Shown here: positions 1 through 6,925 of the stretch, one piece after another
Position numbering within the stretch: the stretch's first letter is position 1
How the letters are laid out: every line of letters starts with the position of its first letter
Source: Bacteroides sp.
GTDB taxonomy: Bacteria > Bacteroidota > Bacteroidia > Bacteroidales > Muribaculaceae
Assembly: GCA_014802535.1 (NCBI GenBank)
Contig: JAAVCC010000014.1
Coordinates: forward strand, 138,972 to 191,033
DNA: 52,062 nt
Reading direction: 5' to 3'
Position numbers and translations under genes: made by a program
Notes under the pieces: model-generated
Databases searched by the model: none
Told to the model about the DNA's origin: nothing
What the model saw: the letters and a program-made list of their open reading frames with translations, nothing else

Positions 1-806
1 CGACCGCTGAGTGGCGAATTAGGAGCTTTGGTTGCACATACCCCCGGAACAATTGCAGCGTCGGCTTGCAACTCTCCGTCGAGGATAAGGTCAGGAGCCA
101 TTTCATGGGCAATTTTAGTTGCTTCGATAACTTTTTCGACACGTTCATGCTTGGCACTGCCTTTGGTTGAGAATGATAATAGAGCAACGCGAGGTTCGAT
201 GCCGGCGATGTCGCGAGCTGTCTTGGCTGCTGATACGGCGATTTGAGCAAGCTCTGGAGCTGTCGGGTTGGGTACTACCGCACAGTCGGCAAAAATCAGA
301 ATACCGTCTGTTCCGTATGGCAGACCTTCGGGAACAAGCATTAAAAATGCACCTGAAACAACGTCGATGCCGGGTTGGGTTTTGATAACTTGGAAAGCGG
401 CACGAAGAACATTGCCCGTTGTGTTTTGAGCTCCGGCAACCTGACCGTCGGCATCGCCTGATTTAACCATGAGGCAGCCAAGGTATAAAGGATTGGCGGT
501 TGTGAGACGCGCTTCTTCCATTGTAATTCCTTTTTTCTTGCGTAGTTCAAAGAAAAGTGGAGCATATTTGTCAATAACAGACTCATCGGCCGGATCTACT
601 ATTTTTGCGTTTTTAATGTTTGCAAGACCCATTTCGTCGGCAAGTCGAAGAATTTCAGTTTGATTACCGATTAAAATAATGTCGGCGAGTTGATCACCGA
701 TGATACGGTTTGCTGCTGTTAGTGTACGAGGTTCAGTGCCTTCGGGAAGGACAATGCGCTGGCGCGAAGCCTTTGCCTTGGCAGTCATTTTTTCAAAAAG
801 TCCCAT
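1..806 (-). CDS. pta: Phosphate acetyltransferase, C-terminus beyond left edge
   Basis: Reading leftward from the ATG complement at 804-806, the frame stays open to the window edge (about 268 residues). It converts acetyl-CoA and phosphate to acetyl phosphate in the cytoplasm, the first step of the Pta-AckA acetate pathway. The N-terminus has the family pattern RIVLPEGTEPRTLTAA, followed by DPADE, KKGITMEEA, a segment with KSGDADGQVAGAQNTT, and LILDGELQADAA. This is the short (about 330-340 residue) PTA domain without the N-terminal regulatory domain of enteric Pta; roughly 70 residues are missing off the edge. A -7-like element (TAATTTTG on the minus strand, 884-891) lies 78 bases upstream but has no good -33 partner. 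An acetate kinase gene would normally be near, possibly outside the window. Confidence 0.93.
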   Translation of the reverse strand, partial: MGLFEKMTAKAKASRQRIVLPEGTEPRTLTAANRIIGDQLADIILIGNQTEILRLADEMGLANIKNAKIVDPADESVIDKYAPLFFELRKKKGITMEEARLTTANPLYLGCLMVKSGDADGQVAGAQNTTGNVLRAAFQVIKTQPGIDVVSGAFLMLVPEGLPYGTDGILIFADCAVVPNPTAPELAQIAVSAAKTARDIAGIEPRVALLSFSTKGSAKHERVEKVIEATKIAHEMAPDLILDGELQADAAIVPGVCATKAPNSPLSG

Positions 807-985
807 GATAAAATCCGGATTGTATATGATTTAGGTTAAAAGTTTTATTAGTTATTCAAATCGTTTTTATACGTTTGACATGGCAAAATTAGTAAAAAAT
901 AAGTAAAAAGGGATAAGATTAACCAAAAAACTTCGCTATCTTTGCACCGCTATAAATTTAATTGATGTTAAATATATTTTTAACA

Positions 986-1468
986 ATGGAAAAGAAAGTA
1001 GTTTTAAGTTTATATTCAAAATTGATGTCGATTCTTGCGATTGCAATTATAGTGGCATTGTTTGTTTATGAAATAAAATTTCATCAATATGCGAGAATGG
1101 TTATTCTCGGGGTCGCTCTTGTTGCTATTGTCGTACCCATGATGATATATGCGCCATGTGCAATTGCGGTTACTGATGGCCATATAATTGTGAAGCGTTT
1201 CTTTAAACCCAAAATGATTGATTTAAACGATGTAGAATCAGTTCAACTTGTAAGCCCGACTATGGCAGAGCATCGTTTGCTCGGCAGTGGTGGCTGGATG
1301 GGCTACTGGGGATGGTTTAAGGATGGCGAATTGGGTCGCTATTTTGCCTATTATGGCAAGGCTTCTGAGTGTTTCATGGTCAAACTGAAATCAGGTCGCC
1401 AATACATGTTGGGATGTAAGGACACTCAAGAAATGGTCGATTACATCCAAAATCAGCTTAATAAATAA
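986..1468 (+). CDS. PH-domain-like membrane protein (Bacteroidetes type)
   Basis: A 160-residue protein of unknown function. Two hydrophobic helices (about residues 10-28 and 33-53) are followed by a soluble domain of roughly 100 residues. That domain resembles small bacterial PH-like domains: a strand-rich IAVTDGHIIVKRFF segment, a DLNDVESVQL segment, and a conserved Gly/Trp-rich GSGGWMGYWGWFKDGELG patch. I chose the ATG at 986 over in-frame TTG 962 and ATG 965 because MEKKVVLSLYSKL gives a basic N-terminus before the first helix and leaves room for a leader. A TAnnTTTG element (TATCTTTG, 937-944) lies about 40 bases upstream without an obvious -33. It is probably monocistronic, since a convergent tRNA and a terminator hairpin follow. 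The function cannot be specified. Confidence 0.75.
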   Translation: MEKKVVLSLYSKLMSILAIAIIVALFVYEIKFHQYARMVILGVALVAIVVPMMIYAPCAIAVTDGHIIVKRFFKPKMIDLNDVESVQLVSPTMAEHRLLGSGGWMGYWGWFKDGELGRYFAYYGKASECFMVKLKSGRQYMLGCKDTQEMVDYIQNQLNK

Positions 1469-1489
1469 GGACATAAACAAAAAAATAAG

Positions 1490-1528
1490 CCACTCTATAA
1501 TGGGCGATAAAACGCTTGTTTAGAGTGG
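1490..1528 (-). terminator. Rho-independent terminator of tRNA-Gly (bidirectional hairpin)
   Basis: CCACTCTA at 1490-1497 pairs perfectly with TAGAGTGG at 1521-1528. The stem extends outward by a G-T wobble and two A-T pairs. Read on the minus strand, the hairpin is followed by TTATTTTTTTG, a convincing U-tract for the tRNA transcript. On the plus strand the tract is weaker, but it can also close the PH-domain gene. Confidence 0.8.
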
Positions 1529-1541
1529 TTTAATTTGTTTG

Positions 1542-1614
1542 AGCGGCAAACGGGGCTCGAACCCGCGACCCTTGGCTTGGGAAGCCAATGCTCTACCAAC
1601 TGAGCTACTGCCGC
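1542..1614 (-). tRNA. tRNA-Gly (anticodon CCC)
   Basis: The minus strand from 1614 to 1542 folds as a 73-nt cloverleaf. The acceptor stem GCGGCAG pairs with TTGCCGC (one G-T), the D-arm contains AGCTCAGTTGGTAGAGC, the anticodon stem TTGGC/GCCAA encloses loop TTCCCAA, and the T-arm carries GGTTCGAGCC. The anticodon is CCC, which reads GGG glycine codons; the discriminator base is T73. CCA is not encoded. It is a single tRNA with its own strong promoter and terminator. Confidence 0.96.
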
Positions 1615-1634
1615 AAAGGTTGAAATTGGTTATG

Positions 1635-1665
1635 CAAAGATACTACAAAATGTTAAGACATCAAA
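1635..1665 (-). promoter_or_regulatory. Bacteroidetes-type promoter of tRNA-Gly
   Basis: On the minus strand TTTG (1662-1665), a 19-base spacer and TATCTTTG (1635-1642) match the -33/-7 consensus exactly. The expected start falls about 15-20 bases before the tRNA 5' end. Confidence 0.8.
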
Positions 1666-1694
1666 GGATATGATTGATTTAAATTCCTTTGGAT

Positions 1695-1725
1695 TTTGTT
1701 TTATTGATTTTGTTGACTAATTTTG
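1695..1725 (+). promoter_or_regulatory. Promoter of the symporter gene
   Basis: TTTG (1695-1698), a 19-base spacer and TAATTTTG (1718-1725) match the Bacteroidetes primary-sigma consensus. The leader to the ATG at 1770 would be about 40 bases. Confidence 0.75.
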
Positions 1726-1769
1726 TCGTGTCTAAAAGTTTGTCACATTCATTAATTACAAATTGATTT

Positions 1770-2969
1770 ATGAAGAAATCACAGATGATATTGTGGATTG
1801 TGGCTCTCGTTATCGGTGTCGGAATCGGACTCTTGAAAATCGAGTCGGTTGACACAATAATGAATTTTATTGCCACGATCTATACACGTCTTTTCCGCTT
1901 GTTGGCTGTGCCGACAATTGTTCTTGCTGTTATCACGACACTTGCGTCGCTTGGCGGTGGACGAGAGATGGGAAAGATGTTCAAGACGACGCTCACTTAT
2001 ACATTACTTACAACGACAGCGGCAGCAGTGGTTGCACTTGTTCTTTACCTCGTTATTGCTCCCGGAAACTTGCCTGCCGGAGTCGTTGATGCGGGGAAAG
2101 CCAATGTAGGAGCTGATGTCAAGGGCTTTACATATACCGACCACATTTTATCGGTAATCCCCGACAATATTGTCAAGCCGTTTCTTGATGGAAATGTTCT
2201 CGCTCTCCTTCTGCTATGTTTCGCAGTCGGAATAGCATTGTCAAAAATGCCTGATTCTAATCCTAAGCAAACGATAATGAATGGATTATTAGGACTTCAG
2301 GATCTTTTGTTTATGCTCATTAAATGGCTGATTGCAGTGTTGCCTCTCGGTATCGTCGCTTTTGCGGCACAGCTGACGGCTCAGGTTGGCGGAGGCGTGA
2401 TGCTCGAATCGCTTGGCAAGTATGTTCTTGTGATTTTGCTTGGCAACTGTCTTCAGTTTTTTGTTGTTCTCCCGCTTTTCCTACTTGCCAAAGGTATTAA
2501 TCCGATAAAGACTCTGAAAGGAATGTCTCAAGCTGTTTTGATGGCTCTTTTCACCAAAAGTTCGGCTGCGACACTGCCTGTTACGATGGCAAACGCTGAA
2601 GAACGTGTCGGGGTAAGATCAAAAGTTGCCCGTTTTGTGCTGCCGATATGTACAACGGTAAACATGAATGGGTGTGCCGCATTCATTCTTGTAACATCTC
2701 TGTTTGTTATGCAGAACAACGGCATGGATTTGTCAATGACGACAATGATATTGTGGGTGTTTATAGCAGTTGTATCGGCATTTGGGAATGCCGGAGTTCC
2801 GATGGGTTGTTATTTCTTGACGCTATCGTTGATGTCGGGTATTGGAGCAAATGTCGGAATTATGGGTATAATATTGCCGATATATACAATTATTGATATG
2901 GTTGAGACCGCCGAAAATGTATGGTCTGACTCTTGCGTGTGTGCAATCACCGACAAGGTTTTGAAGTAG
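1770..2969 (+). CDS. Dicarboxylate/amino acid:cation symporter (DAACS family)
   Basis: A 399-residue inner-membrane secondary transporter of the glutamate/aspartate/serine-threonine (DAACS, Glt) fold, importing dicarboxylates or amino acids with Na+ or H+. About eight hydrophobic helices are visible. The hallmarks are the re-entrant serine-rich hairpin TKSSAATLPVTM (about residues 263-274), the NMNG motif (about residue 297; family NMDGT), and FGNAGVPMG in the second hairpin. Asn replaces the Asp of NMDGT, and the C-terminal helix has the conserved DMVETAENVWSD region. This pattern is nearer SstT-like or uncharacterised Bacteroidetes members than GltP, so the substrate is open. It has its own promoter and is followed by a hairpin (2998-3021). 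Confidence 0.88.
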   Translation: MKKSQMILWIVALVIGVGIGLLKIESVDTIMNFIATIYTRLFRLLAVPTIVLAVITTLASLGGGREMGKMFKTTLTYTLLTTTAAAVVALVLYLVIAPGNLPAGVVDAGKANVGADVKGFTYTDHILSVIPDNIVKPFLDGNVLALLLLCFAVGIALSKMPDSNPKQTIMNGLLGLQDLLFMLIKWLIAVLPLGIVAFAAQLTAQVGGGVMLESLGKYVLVILLGNCLQFFVVLPLFLLAKGINPIKTLKGMSQAVLMALFTKSSAATLPVTMANAEERVGVRSKVARFVLPICTTVNMNGCAAFILVTSLFVMQNNGMDLSMTTMILWVFIAVVSAFGNAGVPMGCYFLTLSLMSGIGANVGIMGIILPIYTIIDMVETAENVWSDSCVCAITDKVLK

Positions 2970-2997
2970 TGTATTTCTAAAAACAATATAAAACGAG

Positions 2998-3021
2998 AAG
3001 AGCTGTCTCACGACAGCTCTT
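2998..3021. terminator. Hairpin of unit A, probable symporter terminator
   Basis: AAGAGCTGTC (2998-3007) pairs perfectly with GACAGCTCTT (3012-3021) around loop TCAC. It lies 28 bases after the symporter stop codon. The following U-tract is weak (TTGTTCGTT), so a role in RNA stability or structure is also possible. Confidence 0.6.
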
Positions 3022-3199
3022 GTTCGTTAATAAACCAATCATTATCACATTTCTTGCTTTTGCAATGGGAAATAAATCCTTTTGTACTTATATAACATCA
3101 TGGGTTAATATTTTGTTCAACAAAATGTAATAATTTTGTAATATTTTTGTTGCGGCGTGTTTCGCGTGGGCTATATTGTCTAAATTATATATAAACGAG

Positions 3200-3223
3200 A
3201 AGGGCTGTCTCCCGACAGCCCTT
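3200..3223. terminator. Hairpin of unit B, covarying with unit A
   Basis: AAGGGCTGTC (3200-3209) pairs perfectly with GACAGCCCTT (3214-3223) around loop TCCC. Relative to unit A, an A-T pair has become G-C on both arms. It could terminate leftward transcripts from the AlaX-like gene; there is no strong U-tract. Confidence 0.5.
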
Positions 3224-3413
3224 GATCGTTATAAACCAATCATTATCACATTTCTTGTTATGAAAAAGAGTTTCAAGCTCTTTTCGATATTATAACATCG
3301 TGGATTGAGAATTTGTTCATAAAAATGTGATAAAAATGTAACAATTTTGTTATTTATTGGTGTTATATTCTTGTAACTGTCTAAATATAAACTGTTTATA
3401 TCTTGTAGTTTTT

Positions 3414-3875
3414 TTAATCATCGAGTCGAAAAACAATTCGTTGCCAGCCATCGGCATAGCGCGAACTTGATATTCGGAAGTGTCCGATTTGTGAAGTCGA
3501 TTCAACGTGTGAGCCTACACATGGGCATGCATCATAGTCGCCGATTGTGACGATGCGAAGTGTTGACGATGCGTCGTCGGGCAAGCGGTCGAGATTGAAT
3601 TTGCCTGTTGCCTCTTCAACTGATATAAATGAATATTCAACTTTAAAGTCGCGATTAATAACCTCGTTGACTGCATCAGAAACTTTCTGTAATTCTTCGT
3701 CGGTTAACTGACGGTCAAGTCGATAGTCACACTTTGATTTGGTGCGCTCGATGTGGTTTCGTTCTGATCGCGGACACCCGAACATCTTAACCATCGTGGC
3801 GTTGAGTAGGTGCTCGGCAGTGTGCATCGGTGGGTATTCTTGTTTGTTGTGTGAGTTTAAAATAGGTTCTTCCAT
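3414..3875 (-). CDS. AlaX-like tRNA-editing domain protein
   Basis: A 153-residue stand-alone second-additional-domain (SAD) protein of the threonyl/alanyl-tRNA synthetase editing family. These proteins deacylate mischarged tRNA, typically Ser-tRNA(Ala), in trans. The zinc-binding signature is complete: HTAEH (about residues 18-22) and CVGSH (about residues 118-122), with the usual spacing of about 100 residues. It has neither a catalytic synthetase domain nor the long C-terminal tail of AlaX-L, so it is a short form. The start at 3875 gives MEEPILNSHNKQE. A minus-strand TAATTTTG (3917-3924) is a possible -7 element, overlapping the promoter region of the divergent PorE-like gene. The substrate tRNA cannot be told from sequence. 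Confidence 0.85.
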   Translation of the reverse strand: MEEPILNSHNKQEYPPMHTAEHLLNATMVKMFGCPRSERNHIERTKSKCDYRLDRQLTDEELQKVSDAVNEVINRDFKVEYSFISVEEATGKFNLDRLPDDASSTLRIVTIGDYDACPCVGSHVESTSQIGHFRISSSRYADGWQRIVFRLDD

Positions 3876-3954
3876 AAAATTGAGAAATAATCTAAAATTT
3901 GAGTTAGAATTTGAACCAAAATTACAATAAAATTATGTAATTTTGTAGTGTTTA

Positions 3955-5949
3955 ATGAAATTAAAATATCGACATACAAATTTACCTCTGTTCGGGGTGA
4001 TTATTCTTGTGTTGACCGGCGGATGTCGGCCATCGCTTTCTCGTATGATGTCCCATGCCGATTCAGAGTATAATCTTGGTGAATATTATGAGGCTGCCAA
4101 GAGGTATAAAGACGTGTATGTCAAAGCCGAGCGCAAAGATATATTGCGTGGAAAGGCGGCATTTCGTTCGGGACTATGTTATGACCGTTTGAATATGGCA
4201 TCGCGCGCCGAGGCTCAGCTGCGAAATGCTATCCGTAATGGCGAAGCTACCGATTCGGCATATTTCCTATTGGCTCGTAACTTGATGAGACAAGGCAAAT
4301 ATGATGATGCGGCAAGTCAAATTTCAAATATCGGTTTAACGTCGGGCTTTGGTGATGAAGTCGAGCTGATGCTCGCGTCAATTGGTAAGGCGACAAACGA
4401 TAAAAACATACTTTCTCGATACCGCGTTTCTCGTGTGAATGTTTTCACAACGACAAAATCTGAATATTCGCCGATGTTATATCCCGGCAACGATGACCGA
4501 TTATATTTTACTTCGACCGGTCAGTCTGTCGCCGGCGACAAGAGTCGGGTGACAGGTATGAAAAACGGAGATATTGTTTCAGCCCGAAAGAATGAGGCAG
4601 GGCAGTGGCTCAGACCCGAATCGGTTGAAGGTGGAATCAATAGCAATTGTGATGAAGGAGTTGTGGCGTTCATTCCGTCGGGCGATGAAATGTATTTCAC
4701 TCGCATTGAACAGTCTGAAAAACTGCAAGGACAACGTATGTCGATCTGGAAGTCATCACGCCGCGATGCCGAGTGGCGTGAACCTCAAAGAGTTGTCATC
4801 GCTCGTGATATGATAAATAATTATGGCTATCCTGCCATATCGGCTGATGGTCAATGGCTGATATTCAGTTCTGATCGTCCGGGTGGCTTTGGCGGTTATG
4901 ACCTTTGGCGCGTCCCGATTGATAATCTTGATGGAAACCCTCAGAATCTCGGAAAGAATATAAACTCGTCAGGAAATGAAAAATTCCCTACAGTGACTCC
5001 CGACGGCAGATTGATGTTTGCTTCAGACGGACATCCCGGCTTTGGCGGACTCGATATTTTTGACGGTGGCGATGCATCAGCCATAGCATCTTGTAAAGCG
5101 ATAAATGTCGGAACACCGGTCAATTCGTCTGCCGATGACTTCGGTATGACTTTCACAACCGATTGTCGCTCGGGTTATTTCAGCTCAAACCGAAATGATG
5201 TTGCGGGTCATGACCATCTGTTCCAATTTGATGTCATTGAGTTTAAAACCATTCTTGAGGTTACTGTTACCGATTTTGAGGGGCAGGTTAAAGATGACGC
5301 TAAGTTGAGAATTGTTGGCGACAATGGTACAGACCGACGATTGTCTATCGGACGGGGAGGAAAAACTTCTATCGATGTTGAACGAGGGGTTAAATATGCT
5401 GTAATGGCTTCGGCTCCGGGATGTCTTAGTCGACATACGACATTTAAAGTTCCCGACTCTCCCCAAGATGAGACGACCGAGATTTACGAAACAGACTTTG
5501 TTCTTATCGCGGTAAATAAACCGATTGATATACGAAATATATATTTCGACTATGATTGTGCCGATCTTCGTGTCGAAGGTCTCAAAAGTCTTGACCATCT
5601 TGTAAAGGTTATGGATGAAGATGGTCGCTCAACTATCGAAATAACATCGCATACTGACCGTCATGGGTCAGAACAATATAATCTTAATTTGTCTCAACGC
5701 CGGGCACTTGCTGTGACCGACTATCTCGAATCAAAGGGAATTAACAAACAACGAATGATTGCGCGGGGATATGGTAACCGTAAGCCGGCAACGGTTGATA
5801 AATTGATTGCCGAACGTTTTCCCTATCTTAATGCCGGATCTGTTCTTGACGAGACTTTCGTTAAAAACTTACCCGATGAAATAGCTGTTGTTGCTGACAG
5901 TCTTAATCGTCGCACCGAATTTGTAATTAAAAACAGTCAATATCAATAA
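3955..5949 (+). CDS. OmpA-family lipoprotein with TPR and PD40 repeats (PorE-like)
   Basis: A 664-residue predicted outer-membrane-anchored lipoprotein. The signal segment PLFGVIILVLTGGC ends in a lipobox cysteine at residue 24. TPR-like helices follow (about 30-140), then PD40/WD40-like propeller blades (about 165-410) with repeated FSSDRPGGFGGYDLW, FASDGHPGFGGLDIF and FSSNRNDVAGHDHLF motifs. A carboxypeptidase-regulatory-like beta domain (about 425-510) precedes a C-terminal OmpA peptidoglycan-binding domain (about 520-660, TSHTDRHGSEQYN). This order matches PorE of the type IX secretion system, which links it to peptidoglycan, but paralogues occur in Bacteroidales without that system, and no other por gene is in the window. 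A TAATTTTG element (3938-3945) ends only 9 bases before the ATG. It probably heads the cluster with the next three genes. Confidence 0.85.
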   Translation: MKLKYRHTNLPLFGVIILVLTGGCRPSLSRMMSHADSEYNLGEYYEAAKRYKDVYVKAERKDILRGKAAFRSGLCYDRLNMASRAEAQLRNAIRNGEATDSAYFLLARNLMRQGKYDDAASQISNIGLTSGFGDEVELMLASIGKATNDKNILSRYRVSRVNVFTTTKSEYSPMLYPGNDDRLYFTSTGQSVAGDKSRVTGMKNGDIVSARKNEAGQWLRPESVEGGINSNCDEGVVAFIPSGDEMYFTRIEQSEKLQGQRMSIWKSSRRDAEWREPQRVVIARDMINNYGYPAISADGQWLIFSSDRPGGFGGYDLWRVPIDNLDGNPQNLGKNINSSGNEKFPTVTPDGRLMFASDGHPGFGGLDIFDGGDASAIASCKAINVGTPVNSSADDFGMTFTTDCRSGYFSSNRNDVAGHDHLFQFDVIEFKTILEVTVTDFEGQVKDDAKLRIVGDNGTDRRLSIGRGGKTSIDVERGVKYAVMASAPGCLSRHTTFKVPDSPQDETTEIYETDFVLIAVNKPIDIRNIYFDYDCADLRVEGLKSLDHLVKVMDEDGRSTIEITSHTDRHGSEQYNLNLSQRRALAVTDYLESKGINKQRMIARGYGNRKPATVDKLIAERFPYLNAGSVLDETFVKNLPDEIAVVADSLNRRTEFVIKNSQYQ

Positions 5950-5953
5950 AATA

Positions 5954-6925
5954 ATGGAATTTTTTACGCATGTAAATACCCCAAAGCGGAATTTTGAAAT
6001 CAGCTATGACACTCCGATGCTTGTCATTGGATCGTGTTTCGCTCAGGATATCGGACAACGTCTTGAAGAAGGTTTGTTTGATGTAGTTGTCAATCCTGCC
6101 GGGGTTGTCTATAACCCGATGTCAATGGAGCAGACGCTATATCGTTTCTTCGATTGCAATTTTGTCAAGAAAGAAGACTTGATTGTTCATGACGGAATGT
6201 ATCATTCATGGGACTTTCATACGTCGTTGTCGTCGGTTGACCCTGACAAAGCTGTCGAAAAAATCAACAAGGCTATTGTTGAGGCTAATGAAATGATTAA
6301 GCGTGTCAAGGTTGTTATTTTGACCTTTGGCTCGACTCGATACTACAAGCTGAAAAATGAAGGTCGTATCGTGGCTAATTGTCATAAAATGCCTTCTCAG
6401 CGATTTGAACTGATTGACGGAACGATAGATGAAATCTCTGCTCCGATGATGCGTGTCGCTGCTCGATTTAGAGATATAAACAAAGACGTGAAAGTTATTG
6501 TTACGGTTAGCCCCGTTCGATACAAAGCTTATGGCTATCACGAATCTCAATTGATGAAGTCAAAGCTGTTGCTGATATGCGACAAGCTTGAAAGCATGTT
6601 CCCCGACAATGTAATTTATTTCCCGTCATATGAAATTATGATGGATGAACTGCGTGACTATCGTTATTACGAGCCTGATATGATTCATCCGTCAAAATTA
6701 GCTGTAAAATATATCTTCAATCGATTTGGCGAGTGTTTCTTCAGCGATCAAACACGTTCACTTCTCAAAAAAGCAGAGCAATTGACTAAACGGGTCGGTC
6801 ATCGTTTCATCGGTGACAATGAGGCTGAAGCCGCACACTTCAAAGCTGAAACTCAAAAATTGGCACAGCAGTTGATTAATGAATGTGCGCCAATGGAACG
6901 TTCGATTACCAAATTGATGAAATGA
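5954..6925 (+). CDS. GSCFA-domain protein (SGNH-like hydrolase fold)
   Basis: A 323-residue protein carrying the defining IGSCFAQDIG motif (about residues 25-34). It also has PAGVVYNP, LTFGSTRYY, TVSPVRY and YEPDMIHPS. The GSC serine and the terminal DxxH (DMIH) are placed like blocks I and V of SGNH/GDSL hydrolases, so an esterase or acyl-transfer activity is a reasonable inference; the family has no settled function. No signal peptide or membrane segment is visible, so it is probably cytoplasmic. It starts 4 bases after the PorE-like gene and overlaps murF-alr by 4 bases (ATGA, 6922-6925), indicating translational coupling and a possible envelope-related role. Confidence 0.85.
   Translation: MEFFTHVNTPKRNFEISYDTPMLVIGSCFAQDIGQRLEEGLFDVVVNPAGVVYNPMSMEQTLYRFFDCNFVKKEDLIVHDGMYHSWDFHTSLSSVDPDKAVEKINKAIVEANEMIKRVKVVILTFGSTRYYKLKNEGRIVANCHKMPSQRFELIDGTIDEISAPMMRVAARFRDINKDVKVIVTVSPVRYKAYGYHESQLMKSKLLLICDKLESMFPDNVIYFPSYEIMMDELRDYRYYEPDMIHPSKLAVKYIFNRFGECFFSDQTRSLLKKAEQLTKRVGHRFIGDNEAEAAHFKAETQKLAQQLINECAPMERSITKLMK

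Larger units (their letters stand above)
2988..3395. repeat. Two tandem copies of a ~200-bp intergenic hairpin unit
   Basis: Unit A starts near 2988 and unit B near 3188, a 202-base period. Each has, in order: a CGAGAAG lead-in, a 10-bp hairpin with a 4-base loop, the 12-mer AAACCAATCATT (3032-3043 and 3233-3244) continuing into ATCACATTTCTTG, a variable part, TATAACATCrTGG, and an AT-rich tail ending in TGTCTAAAT. The rest has diverged, so this is an old duplication. The units fill the gap between the symporter and the AlaX-like gene. Confidence 0.8.

Noticed and set aside
3260-3295. Twelve-codon leader peptide frame in hairpin unit B (MKKSFKLFSIL)
   Set aside because: There is no matching frame in unit A and no downstream gene on that strand for it to regulate, so coding is not supported; kept only as a remark.
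5185-5598. Minus-strand frame of 137 codons inside the PorE-like gene
   Set aside because: It is an antisense shadow of a gene with clear domains, and its translation shows no family features.
3955-5949. Proof of a type IX secretion system
   Set aside because: The domain order is PorE-like, but no other T9SS component or T9SS C-terminal sorting domain was seen in the window.
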